Positions 49,202-58,523 are shown, counted from the stretch's first letter. The stretch is DNA of 64,000 nt from Pseudomonas alcaliphila JAB1 (GCF_001941865.1 NZ_CP016162.1:3037501-3101500), one strand, 5' to 3'. Translations and numbers: made by a program. Notes: a model not told the origin generated them from the sequence alone.

Positions 49202-50167
49202 ATGCAACTGACCCGTCTTGCCTGCGCCGTCGCTTTCGGCCTGGCCTGCCACTCGGCCTTAGCCGCCACTGCCTACGTGTCCAACGAGAAGGATGACAGC
49301 ATCAGCGTCATCGACCTCGACAGCCTCGAAGTCACCGCCACCCTCGACGTCGGCATGCGCCCGCGTGGGCTGCTGCTGTCTTCCGACAACAAGCTCTTGT
49401 ACATCTGCGCCAGCGACTCGGACCGCGTGCAGGTGATGGACCTGGCCACGCGCAAGATCATCAAGGAGCTGCCCTCCGGCGCAGACCCCGAGCAATTCGC
49501 CCTGCACCCCAACGACCGCTGGCTGTACATCTCCAACGAGGACGACGCCCTGGTCACCGTGGTCGACACCCAGAGCGACGAGGTGCTGGCGCAGATCGAG
49601 GTGGGCGTGGAGCCCGAAGGCATGGCGGTGAGCCCGGACGGCAAGTGGGCGGTCAACACCAGCGAGACCACCAACATGCTGCACTGGATCGACACCAGCA
49701 CCAATCAACTGGTGGACAACACCCTGGTCGACCAGCGCCCGCGTCACGTCGAGTTCGACAAGGACGGCAAGCGCCTGTGGGCCTCGGCCGAGATCGGCGG
49801 CACGGTGACGGTGCTGGATGTGGACTCGCGCCAGGTGCTCAAGGTGCTCAACTTCGCCATCAAGGGCGTGCACCCGGACAAGGTGCAGCCGGTGGGAGTC
49901 AAGCTCAGTGACGACGGCCGCTACGCCTTTGTCGCCCTCGGCCCGGCCAACCATGTGGCTGTGGTGGATGCCAAGAGCTACGAGGTGCTCGACTACCTCC
50001 TGGTGGGCCGGCGCGTCTGGCATATGGCCTTTACCCCGGACCAGCGGCGCCTGCTGACCACCAACGGGGTCAGCGGCGATGTGTCGGTGATCGAGGTCGA
50101 CTCGCTCAAGGTGAGCAAGTCGATCAAGGTCGGCCGCTACCCCTGGGGCGTGGTGGTGACGCCATGA
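49202..50167 (+). CDS. PQQ-catabolism-associated beta-propeller protein
   Basis: The 321 aa periplasmic protein starts MQLTRLACAVAFGL at 49202 (AAGAGG upstream) and has a signal peptide ending at Ala22. It is a YVTN-type seven-bladed propeller (YVSNEKDDSISVIDLDSLEV; GVHPDKVQPVGVKLSDDGRY). Members of this class cluster with the ABC genes downstream, which it overlaps by ATGA. The frame is open back to 49064 through a REP without support. Function is unresolved. Confidence 0.87.
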   Translation: MQLTRLACAVAFGLACHSALAATAYVSNEKDDSISVIDLDSLEVTATLDVGMRPRGLLLSSDNKLLYICASDSDRVQVMDLATRKIIKELPSGADPEQFALHPNDRWLYISNEDDALVTVVDTQSDEVLAQIEVGVEPEGMAVSPDGKWAVNTSETTNMLHWIDTSTNQLVDNTLVDQRPRHVEFDKDGKRLWASAEIGGTVTVLDVDSRQVLKVLNFAIKGVHPDKVQPVGVKLSDDGRYAFVALGPANHVAVVDAKSYEVLDYLLVGRRVWHMAFTPDQRRLLTTNGVSGDVSVIEVDSLKVSKSIKVGRYPWGVVVTP

Positions 50168-50979
50168 ATGCGCTGGAGGTGAGCGGCGTCGGCTTCGCCT
50201 ATGGTGCACGCCAGGCGCTGAACGACTTGGCCTTCGCGCTGGCACCCGGGCGCTTCGCCGCCCTGCTCGGCCCCAACGGCGCCGGCAAGTCCACCCTGAT
50301 CGCCCTGCTCACCCGCCTCTTTGAGCTGCAGCAGGGCGATATCCAGATCTTCGGCCACAGCCTGGCCCGCGAGCCACGCCAGGCGCTGCGCCAGCTTGGC
50401 GTGGTGTTCCAGCAAAGCACCCTGGATCTGGACCTCTCGGTGCAGCAGAACCTCGCCTACCACGCCGCCCTGCACGGCATGCCGCGCCGCCAGGCGCAGG
50501 CGCGCATCGACGAAGAGCTGCTGCGCCAGGATCTCGCCGAGCGCCGTCACGACAAGGTGCGCACGCTCAACGGCGGCCACCGGCGCCGGGTGGAGATCGC
50601 CCGCGCCCTGCTGCATCAGCCGCGCCTGCTGCTGCTCGACGAGGCCAGCGCCGGACTCGATCCGGCCAGCCGCCAGGCGCTCGGCCGGCACGTACGCAAC
50701 CTGTGCCGCGAACAGGGCCTGTGCGTGCTATGGACGACCCACCTGCTGGACGAGATCGAGTCCAGCGACGATCTGCTGATCCTCCATCGAGGCGAGCGCG
50801 TGGCCTGGGGCAAGGCCAGCCAGTTCGGCGACGACCTGGCCATCAGCTTCGCCCGCCTGACCGGCGACGAGGCACTGGGCCGTGGCCATGTGCGCGAGGC
50901 GCTGCGACCAAACCTGGATACCCAGGCCCGTAGGAGCGGCTTCAGCCGCGAACACCCGGCCGAGGAGCCGCAACCATGA
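50164..50979 (+). CDS. PQQ-associated ABC transporter ATPase (PedA/PedC system)
   Basis: The 271 aa protein has Walker A GPNGAGKST, Q-loop FQQST, Walker B LLLLDEAS, and switch His in TTHLLDE. The signature is LNGGHRRRVEIA instead of the usual LSGGQ. The gene overlaps both neighbours by ATGA. Its C-terminal tail (TQARRSGFSREHPAEE) is a translated family A REP, so it is extended relative to what the family needs. It powers the permease encoded next. Confidence 0.9.
   Translation: MNALEVSGVGFAYGARQALNDLAFALAPGRFAALLGPNGAGKSTLIALLTRLFELQQGDIQIFGHSLAREPRQALRQLGVVFQQSTLDLDLSVQQNLAYHAALHGMPRRQAQARIDEELLRQDLAERRHDKVRTLNGGHRRRVEIARALLHQPRLLLLDEASAGLDPASRQALGRHVRNLCREQGLCVLWTTHLLDEIESSDDLLILHRGERVAWGKASQFGDDLAISFARLTGDEALGRGHVREALRPNLDTQARRSGFSREHPAEEPQP
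50928..50952. repeat. Family A REP inside the ABC ATPase gene
   Basis: GTAGGAGCGGCTTCAGCCGC lies in frame near the 3' end of the coding region. It adds about eight residues. Confidence 0.85.
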
Positions 50980-51767
50980 CCGCCTACTGGGAATGCCTGC
51001 GCGGCATCGTCCTGCGTGAATGGCTGCGCTTCGTCCTGCAGCGCTCGCGCTTTCTCAGCGCCCTGGTGCGTCCGCTGCTGTGGCTGCTGGTGTTCGCCGC
51101 CGGTTTCCGCGCCGCGCTGGGCATCGCCATCATCGAGCCCTACGACACCTACATCACCTACGACACCTACATCGTGCCGGGCCTGGCCTGCATGATCCTG
51201 CTGTTCAACGGCATGCAGGGCTCGCTGTCGATGGTCTACGACCGCGAGATGGGCAGCATGCGCGTGCTGCTCACCAGCCCGCTGCCGCGCGCCTTCCTAT
51301 TGGTGGCCAAGCTGCTGGCCACGGCGCTGATCTCGCTGCTGCAGGTCTATGCCTTTCTCGCGATCGCCTGGGTCTACGGCGTGCAGCCGCCGGCCTGGGG
51401 CCTGCTCGCCGCACTGCCGGCGCTGCTGCTGGTGGCGCTGCTGCTCAGCGCGCTGGGCTTGCTGCTGTCCAACGGCATTCGCCAACTGGAAAACTTCGCC
51501 GGGGTGATGAATTTCGTCATCTTCCCGATGTTCTTCCTGTCGTCTGCGCTTTACCCGCTGTGGAAGATGCGCGAGTCCAGCGAGTGGCTGTACTGGCTGT
51601 GCGCGGCCAATCCCTTCACCCACGCCGTGGAGCTGGTGCGCAATGCGCTGTACCTGCGCCTGCATGTCGAGGCGCTGCTGATCTGCGCCGGCCTCACCGT
51701 GCTGCTGACGCTGCTCGCCGTAGCCAGCTTCAATCCGCAACATGCGGCGCTGCGCAAAGCGGGCTGA
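50976..51767 (+). CDS. PedC-like ABC transporter permease
   Basis: The 263 aa membrane protein of the ABC-2 type has six hydrophobic segments (first about 24-45, last about 230-250). It matches the alcohol-associated ABC permease class encoded with the ATPase and propeller. ABC-2 systems export; solvent or intermediate efflux is possible. It overlaps the ATPase by ATGA. Confidence 0.88.
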   Translation: MTAYWECLRGIVLREWLRFVLQRSRFLSALVRPLLWLLVFAAGFRAALGIAIIEPYDTYITYDTYIVPGLACMILLFNGMQGSLSMVYDREMGSMRVLLTSPLPRAFLLVAKLLATALISLLQVYAFLAIAWVYGVQPPAWGLLAALPALLLVALLLSALGLLLSNGIRQLENFAGVMNFVIFPMFFLSSALYPLWKMRESSEWLYWLCAANPFTHAVELVRNALYLRLHVEALLICAGLTVLLTLLAVASFNPQHAALRKAG

Positions 51768-51846
51768 AACCAGCAATGCACTTGATCGTTGCTCTCGCTC
51801 CACGTGGGAATGGCTCTGCGTCCGCTGCCGAATGCAGCCCAAATCC

Positions 51847-51899
51847 GTAGGGCGGGTGCAACCCGCCAATAGCGCGACGGCGGGTTGCACCCGCCCTAC
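51847..51899. repeat. REP pair, family E
   Basis: GTAGGGCGGGTGCAACCCGC and its perfect inverse stand 15 bases apart. An equal pair is at 58025-58077. Confidence 0.9.
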
Positions 51900-51922
51900 G
51901 AACGTCTCAGCAGCCCCTCTAC

Positions 51923-51934
51923 TACTTTGGTACT
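51923..51934. promoter_or_regulatory. Candidate island operator upstream of the CXXCW gene
   Basis: TACTTTGGTACT, a near-perfect motif copy, lies 82-93 bases before the ATG at 52016. Confidence 0.6.
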
Positions 51935-52015
51935 GGTTTTCCTCTCCAACGTAGAATTCCCAAGCCTGCGACCATGGCCTGTAATACCGGCACAACAATA
52001 AGTAGAGACCTTGCC

Positions 52016-52591
52016 ATGAAGTACCGTCTGCCCGTGCAAGCAGGCTTGATGCTCGCCTCCCTGCTGCTGGTCTGCGTCGTGCACTCCGAAGAGCTGTTCG
52101 ATGCCGACGGCTATCGCAGCAGCCAGTACCGCAGCCCGACACCGTCAACGCTTGAGGGGGTTCAGGTTCTCGATACTCCCGCCCTGCAAAAGCTGCTCGA
52201 CGAACGCTCCGATGCTCAACTGATCGATGTCTACCGCCAGCTGTGGCGCCATGATCGCTTCATCGAAGAAGAGCCCCACGCCAACATCCCCGGCAGTCTG
52301 TGGCTACCCAACACCGGCAGCGGAAACCTGGAAGCGCTATGGCTGCGCTACTTCACCCATTACCTGAACCAGGCCAGTAAAGGCGACCTGGACAAGCCTT
52401 TCGTTTTCTACTGCCGCCCCGACTGCTGGCCGAGCTGGAACGCCGCGCGTCGCGCCCATGCCATGGGTTATCGCCAACTCTACTGGTACCGTGACGGCGT
52501 CGATGCCTGGGAACAGGCCGGCCTGCCGATGGCGCCTGCTCAACCCGCCGAACTGCCTGCTGCTTTCCTCACGCCCACTGCCACACCATAA
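52016..52591 (+). CDS. PQQ-associated CXXCW-motif rhodanese-like protein
   Basis: The 191 aa secreted protein starts [17 protein letters not shown] at 52016 with a signal peptide ending about Ser24. It has a rhodanese-like fold ending in [15 protein letters not shown], the CXXCW motif of this class. GAGACC precedes the ATG. It is the first gene before erbR and probably shares its transcript. The cysteine pair may do redox or sulfur chemistry on a quinoprotein partner; this is inferred. Confidence 0.87.
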   Translation: MKYRLPVQAGLMLASLLLVCVVHSEELFDADGYRSSQYRSPTPSTLEGVQVLDTPALQKLLDERSDAQLIDVYRQLWRHDRFIEEEPHANIPGSLWLPNTGSGNLEALWLRYFTHYLNQASKGDLDKPFVFYCRPDCWPSWNAARRAHAMGYRQLYWYRDGVDAWEQAGLPMAPAQPAELPAAFLTPTATP

Positions 52592-52614
52592 TCACAACAA
52601 CGAGGTGCAAGGCC

Positions 52615-53280
52615 ATGTACAAGATTCTGATTGCCGACGACCATCCGCTGTTTCGTGAAGCCATCCATAACGTCATCGCCGACGGTTTTCCCGGCAGCGA
52701 GATCATGGAAACCGCCGACCTGGACAGCGCCCTGGAGCTGACCCAGAGCCACGACGATCTGGACCTGATCCTGCTCGACCTGAACATGCCCGGCATGCAC
52801 GGCCTGGGTGGGCTGATGAACCTGCGCAACGAGGCGCCGACCATCCCGGTGGTGATCGTCTCCGCCGAGCAGGACAAGCAGATCGTGCTGCAGGCCATCA
52901 CCTACGGCGCAGTGGGTTTCATCACCAAGTCCTCGCCACGCGCGCAGATGACCGAGGCCATCGCGCAGATCCTCGACGGCAACGTCTACCTGCCGCCGGA
53001 CATCATCCGCTCGCAGAAGAGCGGCGGCCATCGCCACCACCCCGACCACCACAGCATCTCGCCGGAGCTGCTGCAGGCGCTGACGCGCAAGCAGTTGCTG
53101 GTGCTCGAACGCATGACCAAGGGCGAGTCGAACAAGCAGATCGCCTACAGCCTGGATATCGCCGAAACCACGGTCAAAGCGCACGTCTCGGCCATCCTGC
53201 GCAAGCTCAACGTGCACAACCGTGTGCAGGCCATTCTCTCGGCTGGCGATATCGATTTCGCGTCCTATCTGCGGCGCTAG
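52615..53280 (+). CDS. erbR: ErbR/AgmR/PedR1-type response regulator
   Basis: The 221 aa LuxR-family regulator has a receiver with Asp in [12 protein letters not shown] and a C-terminal helix-turn-helix ([20 protein letters not shown]). A His-rich linker ([11 protein letters not shown]) joins the two and could bind metal. ErbR (PA1978) is a master activator of PQQ and ethanol oxidation genes in P. aeruginosa and PedR1 in P. putida. GAGG precedes the ATG. No cognate membrane kinase is adjacent; ErcS' (54124) is the likely partner. Confidence 0.9.
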   Translation: MYKILIADDHPLFREAIHNVIADGFPGSEIMETADLDSALELTQSHDDLDLILLDLNMPGMHGLGGLMNLRNEAPTIPVVIVSAEQDKQIVLQAITYGAVGFITKSSPRAQMTEAIAQILDGNVYLPPDIIRSQKSGGHRHHPDHHSISPELLQALTRKQLLVLERMTKGESNKQIAYSLDIAETTVKAHVSAILRKLNVHNRVQAILSAGDIDFASYLRR

Positions 53281-53321
53281 CTCGGCAAGAGTGAGCGTCG
53301 ATCCCGCGCATAGCACCTGGG

Positions 53322-53339
53322 CTCCCGCCTTCGCGGGAG
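53322..53339 (+). terminator. Hairpin after erbR
   Basis: CTCCCGC / GCGGGAG with a four-base loop, 42 bases past the stop and without a T-run. It may instead be a dispersed repeat (CCCGCCTTCGCGGGAGTGA type). Confidence 0.4.
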
Positions 53340-53412
53340 TGACACACGAGGTTGTCCTGACTCCCGTCATCAACCCGTGCTAAAACGGCGGCCTCACCGA
53401 TTGGAGTCCACC

Positions 53413-53832
53413 ATGCACATCCGCCCCTTCCAGCTCTCCGACGAAGCCGCCGTCGTCGACCTCTGGCAACGCTGCGACCTGACCCGCCCCTGGAACGATC
53501 CGCACAAGGACATCCAGCGCAAGCTGCAGGTGCAGCCTGAGCTGTTTCTGGTTGGGGAAATCGATGGCAAGCTGGTGGCCTCGGCCATGGCCGGTTATGA
53601 AGGCCACCGTGGCTGGGTCAACTACCTGGCGGTGTGCCCCGAGCAACGCCAGCAAGGCCTGGCCCGTCAGTTGATGGCGTATATCGAAGAACAGTTGCTC
53701 GCTCTGGGCTGCCCCAAACTCAGCCTGCAGGTGCGCTACACCAATGCGGCGGCATTGGCTTTCTACGAACGGCTTGGCTACAAGATCGATGCATCGGTCA
53801 GCCTGGGCAAACGCCTGATCGCGGATGATTGA
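53413..53832 (+). CDS. ypeA: GNAT acetyltransferase, YpeA-like
   Basis: The 139 aa protein starts MHIRPFQLSDEAAVVDLW at 53413 (TTGGAG upstream). The acetyl-CoA loop is RQQGLARQLM; LGYKIDASVSLGKRL closes the fold. This small single-domain GNAT is widely conserved and its substrate is unknown. It is unrelated in function to the flanking alcohol genes as far as I can tell. Confidence 0.85.
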   Translation: MHIRPFQLSDEAAVVDLWQRCDLTRPWNDPHKDIQRKLQVQPELFLVGEIDGKLVASAMAGYEGHRGWVNYLAVCPEQRQQGLARQLMAYIEEQLLALGCPKLSLQVRYTNAAALAFYERLGYKIDASVSLGKRLIADD

Positions 53833-53847
53833 CGAGGTGCCCGTATC

Positions 53848-53908
53848 GTAGCCCGGATGCAATCCGGGACAGAACGGCGTGATCTTTCCCGGATTGCATC
53901 CGGGCTAC
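53848..53908. repeat. REP pair, family C
   Basis: GTAGCCCGGATGCAATCCGG with an inverted copy after a short spacer. Related to the pairs in 33531-34052. Confidence 0.85.
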
Positions 53909-53980
53909 GGGCTCGCTGAGCAGACGCCAGCAACAGCTACTCACGACTCACAAATATGGCCCCCTTGCGGGTGCTGCTTT

Positions 53981-54047
53981 TTGTAGGAGCCCGCTTGCGG
54001 GCGATCCATGTATCCGTGGCCTGATCGCCGGCAAGTCGGCTCCTACA
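53981..54047. repeat. REP pair, family B
   Basis: TGTAGGAGCCCGCTTGCGGG and an inverted GATCGCCGGCAAGTCGGCTC with a 20-base spacer. The rest of the 290-base gap to 54123 holds no gene. Confidence 0.85.
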
Positions 54048-54123
54048 AATACCGTCCGATTGCGACTCACGACCTGTAAATCTGCCCGCTGAACAGGCAG
54101 CACCCTACGGATATGACCCGCGA

Positions 54124-56766
54124 TCACCCCCCCGCCCCACGCTCCATCAAATGACTCATCGCCGCCTTCAGCTTCATCGGTCGCACCGGCTTGTGCAGCA
54201 GGCTATGGCCCAGCTCGCGCATCTGCTGCTTGAGCTCGTTGCTGTAGTTGGCGGTGATCATCAGCGCCGGTAGCGGCGTGCTGCGTCGGGCGTTGATCTG
54301 CGCCACGGCGTCGACACCATTGCGCTCGTCATCGAGGTGGTAGTCGGCGATCAGCAGGTCGGCCTCGGCGTGGTAGTTGTCCACCTGGCACGCCAGGTCT
54401 TCTTCACTCAGCGCAGTAACCACCCGGCAGCCCCAGCCTTCGAGCAGGGTGCGCATGCCGGCGCAGATCGCCGCGTCGTTATCCAGCACCCAGACCCGCG
54501 CGCCGCTGAGGCGTTCGAGCAACAGATGCGGGCTGTCCTGCACCCTGCGCACGCGCGGTGCGCGGCGGGTCAACGGTACCTCGACGGCGAACATCGAGCC
54601 CCTGCCCTGCTGCGACGCTACGCGGATGCGGTGGCCAAGCATGCCCGCAATTTTCTCGACGATCGCCAGGCCCAGGCCGAGGCCGCGATCCTGCTTGCGC
54701 TGCACGTTGTCGCCGCGCTTGAACTCCTGGAATACCTCCAGCAGCTTGTCCTGGGCGATACCGATACCGGTGTCCCAGACCTCGATGGACAGGCTGTTGC
54801 CGCGCCGTCGACAGCCCAGCAGGATGCGCCCGCTGGCGGTGTAGCGAATGGCATTGCTGAGGAAATTGCGCAGAATCCGCGCCAGCAATTGCACATCGCT
54901 GCGCACCAGGGCCGAGCTGGGCAGGTAGTCCAGGCGCAAACCCTCGCTACCGGCGATCTGGTGGTACTCGGCGGCCAGGTTCTCCAGCAGCTCGCTGACG
55001 GCGAATGGCGCGATATCGGGCTTGATCACCCCGGCATCGAGTTTGGAAATGTCCACCAGCGTGCCGAGCAGGCTTTCCACGTCTTCCAGCGAGTTACTGA
55101 CGTTGCGCACCAGCGGCGCGCAGCCGCTCAGGTCCTTCTTCTCCAACAACGCACTGGTGAATAGCCGCGCGGCGTTGAGCGGCTGCAGCAGATCGTGGCT
55201 GACCGCGGCGAGGAATTTGGTCTTGGACAGGTTGGCCTGCTCGGCCTCGCCCTTGGCCTCACGCAGGCGCGCCTCCATCTGCGTGCGCTCGTCGATCTCG
55301 CGGCGCAGCTGGTCGTTCACTGTGGTCAGCTCGGCAGTGCGTTCGCGCACGCGCTGTTCCAGGTGTTGATAAGCCTGGTGCAATGCCTCGGCAGTGCGGC
55401 GACGCTCGGTAATATCGCGGATCAGCACGAAGATCCCCACCACCTCGCCACTGGCCTGACGGTTGGGCACGTAGGAACGCAGCATGTAGCGCTCCTGGCC
55501 GTTGTGGTTGGTTTCGGCGAATTCGAAGGTCACGCTCTCGCCGGACAGCGCCAATTCGACGTAGGGTTCCAGGCGCTGGCAATGCTCTTCGCTGTGCACT
55601 TCGCGCAGGCTTTGGCCGAGCATGGCGCCGCGCGGCCAGCAGTACCATTCCTCGTAGACCTTGTTGGTGAATTCGTAGACCAGGTCGGCCGACAGGTAGG
55701 CGATCAGCGCCGGCACGTGGTCGGTGATCAGGCGAATCCAGCGCTCGCTGTCGCTCAATGCCTGGGCCTGGCGATGACGCTCGGTAATGTCGGTGAAAGT
55801 GTTGACGAATCCGCCGGTGGGCAGCGGATGGGTGCGCACTTCCAGCATGCGCCCATCGAACAGGCGCACCTCCACCTGGCGCAGTGGTTTGCCGGTGGCA
55901 TCGCGGCTGTCCGGGGTCAGCGGCTCAAGTTCGCTTTCCGCCATCACTTCGGCGAACGGCCGATGGGCGTTGATCGGCGCCAGCCCGCAGAGCTCGAGGA
56001 AGCGGTGGTTCCACAACTCCAGCGCGCCCTCGGCATTGACCATGGCCATGCCCTGCGACAGGTTATCGACCGCGCGCTGCAGCAGGCGCGACTTCTGCGC
56101 CAGGGCCTGCTCGCGGCGCAGCGCCTCGCTCTGCTTCACCTCGGTGATGTCGGTGTAGAGGATCACCAGCCCGCCCTCGCGGGTCGGCCGTTCGCTGACC
56201 TGGACCCAGCGCCCATCCTGCAGGCGGAACAGGCTCGGCTCGCCCTCCTTGCCCAGCTGCGCCTCCACCACCAGGCCGGTGCTGCGGCTCAGCCGGCGAA
56301 TTTCCTCCAGCCGCGTACCGGTGCCGATGCGCGCACGGCTGCGCGCCCACAAGGCCTTGAAGCGGCTGTTGAACAGCACGATGCGCTGGCGATCGTCGAA
56401 CAGCACGAAGGCATCGGAGATGCTCTCGATGGCATCGATCAAATGCTGGTGCGCGGTCTCGGCACGCAACCGCGCATCGCTGAGCAACTGGTTGCTGGAT
56501 TTCAGCTCGGCCATCGCCTGGTTCAGCGCGTCGGTGCGCTCGCGCACCTGCTCGGAGAGCACCACCGAATGCTGGAAGGCCGCGTAGGCGTCATCGCCAC
56601 GGGAATGGATCGACTCGACCCGCTCGATCAGCGCGGCGTTGATGCGCCTGAGCTTGGCGTTTTCCTGCTCCAGCGCCGTACAGCGTGCCTGCAGCTCAGC
56701 GCTCGGCACGCCCAACAGGTCGGCCAATGGCGACACCGGTGAAGGTCTGGTTGATGTGCATGCCAT
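54124..56766 (-). CDS. nahK: ErcS'/NahK-like hybrid histidine kinase
   Basis: The 880 aa cytoplasmic kinase begins with a coiled coil (QARCTALEQENAKLRRINA), then three or four PAS/PAC modules, a coiled coil, HisKA (VSHDLLQPLNAARLF), HATPase (GLGLGLAIVEKIAGMLGH) and a receiver (DLLIADYHLDD). It overlaps the NosP gene by about 71 bases at the ATG; a later GTG (VSPLADLLG) is an alternative. PA1976 is described both as ErcS' (ethanol oxidation) and NahK (NosP-associated kinase). Phosphotransfer to ErbR or to HptB is known for relatives. Confidence 0.88.
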   Translation of the reverse strand: MACTSTRPSPVSPLADLLGVPSAELQARCTALEQENAKLRRINAALIERVESIHSRGDDAYAAFQHSVVLSEQVRERTDALNQAMAELKSSNQLLSDARLRAETAHQHLIDAIESISDAFVLFDDRQRIVLFNSRFKALWARSRARIGTGTRLEEIRRLSRSTGLVVEAQLGKEGEPSLFRLQDGRWVQVSERPTREGGLVILYTDITEVKQSEALRREQALAQKSRLLQRAVDNLSQGMAMVNAEGALELWNHRFLELCGLAPINAHRPFAEVMAESELEPLTPDSRDATGKPLRQVEVRLFDGRMLEVRTHPLPTGGFVNTFTDITERHRQAQALSDSERWIRLITDHVPALIAYLSADLVYEFTNKVYEEWYCWPRGAMLGQSLREVHSEEHCQRLEPYVELALSGESVTFEFAETNHNGQERYMLRSYVPNRQASGEVVGIFVLIRDITERRRTAEALHQAYQHLEQRVRERTAELTTVNDQLRREIDERTQMEARLREAKGEAEQANLSKTKFLAAVSHDLLQPLNAARLFTSALLEKKDLSGCAPLVRNVSNSLEDVESLLGTLVDISKLDAGVIKPDIAPFAVSELLENLAAEYHQIAGSEGLRLDYLPSSALVRSDVQLLARILRNFLSNAIRYTASGRILLGCRRRGNSLSIEVWDTGIGIAQDKLLEVFQEFKRGDNVQRKQDRGLGLGLAIVEKIAGMLGHRIRVASQQGRGSMFAVEVPLTRRAPRVRRVQDSPHLLLERLSGARVWVLDNDAAICAGMRTLLEGWGCRVVTALSEEDLACQVDNYHAEADLLIADYHLDDERNGVDAVAQINARRSTPLPALMITANYSNELKQQMRELGHSLLHKPVRPMKLKAAMSHLMERGAGG

Positions 56767-57859
56767 TGAACTGCTCTCCGTAGGTGTTGAAGCCGATCAC
56801 CCGCTGCTGGCGCAGCAGTGTGGCGACCGACTCGACGCCGCCATCGTTCTCGATCTCCAGGCGGCGCAGGAAGCAGTCGCAGCCGATGGTCAGCAGCAGC
56901 GGGCCGAGGCGCTGCTCGAGCCCGGCGAACAGCTGCTGCAGGTTAGGCAGCAAGGGGCCTGGGTGCATGGCAGTGAGGACGATGCCGTTCTCCACCGCGC
57001 AGTAGAAGGTCAGGCTGAGGTCGTCGTGCACCTGCTGGATCGAGCGCACGTAGTAGTGATCGCTGATCCGCACCGCCAGCGGATAGGCGGCGAACGCGCG
57101 CAGATCCAACGCCTCGACCGGCACGCCGATCAGGTCGGCGTATTCCTGCGCCGCCGGCGCGGCATTGAGCTCGTACACCCGGCGCGTGGCGCTGTCGGCG
57201 CGGGTCACCACCAGCTTTTCCGCACTGGGCTGGATGTGATGGGTGCTGAACACCTCGAACTCCAGCCAGGTGTTGAACAGCACGACTACAGCGGCGCCGC
57301 TGTGAAAGCGGCCGCCGTGGTAGACGTGGGTGTGGGTAAGGTGGTTGTCGTCGCCGGCCGAGCCGCCGAAGTGCGGGATGCTGCCCAGCGCCGCACTGAG
57401 TGCGCCGAGCACCAGTTCCTCGCGGCTGGAAAGGCCATCAAGCAGGGTCAGGGCGAAACTGTGGCCCTTGATCGAGGCCAGCTCGTTGCTGCGACAGTTC
57501 TTGACCAGGCCATCGACCAGTTGCTGCGCATCGAGCAGGTTGAAGCGTTCCATCTCGTCGATCAGCACGCTGGCGATGGAGAAACAGCGCAGGTCGAAGC
57601 CCAACGCCACCACGCAGCCACGGCCATAGCCCTGCGGGGTGATCTCACCGGCGCTGGTACAGCCGACCAGGCTGACGCCGCCGAAGTGGGCTTCCAGCGC
57701 CTGGCCGAGCCCGTCGAGGTCGTATTCAGCCGAGCAGAAGAACAGCACGAAGCCGAGATAGGGGTGGATCAGCTGGCGCGCCAGTTCCTGGGCGGCCAAT
57801 TCCACATCCTTCGTGCTGGAGACGGCGCTGAGCACGCCGTCCGGCTGTTGCAAGGCCAT
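56696..57859 (-). CDS. nosP: NosP-like FIST domain nitric-oxide sensor
   Basis: The 387 aa protein (start 57859, MALQQPDGVLS) consists of an N-terminal FIST domain (about 30-215, GGVSLVGCTSAGEITPQGYG) and a FIST-C domain (about 225-370). P. aeruginosa PA1975 is NosP, a heme protein that senses NO and inhibits NahK, encoded next to it as here. The heme ligand cannot be assigned from sequence alone. The overlap with the kinase gene implies translational coupling. Confidence 0.85.
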   Translation of the reverse strand: MALQQPDGVLSAVSSTKDVELAAQELARQLIHPYLGFVLFFCSAEYDLDGLGQALEAHFGGVSLVGCTSAGEITPQGYGRGCVVALGFDLRCFSIASVLIDEMERFNLLDAQQLVDGLVKNCRSNELASIKGHSFALTLLDGLSSREELVLGALSAALGSIPHFGGSAGDDNHLTHTHVYHGGRFHSGAAVVVLFNTWLEFEVFSTHHIQPSAEKLVVTRADSATRRVYELNAAPAAQEYADLIGVPVEALDLRAFAAYPLAVRISDHYYVRSIQQVHDDLSLTFYCAVENGIVLTAMHPGPLLPNLQQLFAGLEQRLGPLLLTIGCDCFLRRLEIENDGGVESVATLLRQQRVIGFNTYGEQFNGMHINQTFTGVAIGRPVGRAER

Positions 57860-57924
57860 ATCACGCCCCAATGCACCTGCTGATCATGGGGAAATTCTAC
57901 GAAGCCGGTGCTGCCCGCCCCATG

Positions 57925-57942
57925 CTACTTGAGTACTGGGTA
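57925..57942. promoter_or_regulatory. Candidate island operator upstream of nosP
   Basis: TACTTGAGTACTGGGTAG, an imperfect copy, lies 66-83 bases before the nosP start. Confidence 0.4.
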
Positions 57943-57950
57943 GTCGATCC

Positions 57951-57981
57951 GTAGGGCGTACTCGCGAAGCAGTACGCGACG
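57951..57981. repeat. Short inverted repeat upstream of nosP
   Basis: GTAGGGCGTACTCGCGAAGC with GTACGCGAC forms a REP-like hairpin. A TGTAGGG family E pair follows. Confidence 0.5.
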
Positions 57982-58024
57982 CACGCCGCCACCCCGGTCA
58001 CGCCATACATGGGCAATTCAATAT

Positions 58025-58103
58025 GTAGGGCGGGTGCAACCCGCCAGTGGGGCAACGGCGGGTTGCACCCGCCCTACAAACTGGTGCGCCGCGCGCACCA
58101 GTG
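58025..58103. repeat. REP pair, family E, plus family D hairpin
   Basis: GTAGGGCGGGTGCAACCCGC and inverse (58025-58077), then CTGGTGCGCCGCGCGCACCA (58081-58100). The second touches the end of the next gene. Confidence 0.85.
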
Positions 58104-58106
58104 TTC

Positions 58107-58499
58107 TTACAGGGCCGGCCAGAACATCAGGGTCAGCACGAACATCCCGGCGTAGAAGCCGATCTCCAGGGTTTCCGTCCACGGCTGGATGCGCTTGATC
58201 GCGCCATGCACATGCACCAGCACCATCAGCAGGGCCACCGCGGCCAGCACCTCGAAGGTGGTGTGCAGCGCTTCGCCGGTCAGCGCGGCGCGCAGCATCA
58301 GCGCTTCGACGATGAGGATGAAGGCGCCCAGGCAGCGCCCGAAATACACCGCCAGGTCGATGTCCTGCGGAATGCGCCAACGCATCAGGCGCGCCCAGGC
58401 CAGCGGCACGAGGAAGATGGGCAGCGCAAAGACCAGCGTGGTGCTGATCGCCAGTATCAGCAGGTAGGTTTGAGCCGATTCGCTCCAGAGTCCGATCAT
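58107..58499 (-). CDS. Four-helix membrane protein (PA1974-like)
   Basis: The 130 aa protein starts MIGLWSESAQTYLLIL at 58499. Four hydrophobic segments (about 11-34, 50-66, 76-95, 107-128) make it an integral membrane protein. It stands next to nosP as PA1974 does in P. aeruginosa. The longer frame to 58571 reaches into the palindromic element and is not used. Function is unknown. Confidence 0.8.
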   Translation of the reverse strand: MIGLWSESAQTYLLILAISTTLVFALPIFLVPLAWARLMRWRIPQDIDLAVYFGRCLGAFILIVEALMLRAALTGEALHTTFEVLAAVALLMVLVHVHGAIKRIQPWTETLEIGFYAGMFVLTLMFWPAL

Positions 58500-58523
58500 T
58501 GAATTCTTCCTTTCGATCCCTGA

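Noticed and set aside
55195..56742. 515-codon open frame antisense to nahK
   Set aside because: Shadow of a GC-rich gene, no recognisable protein.
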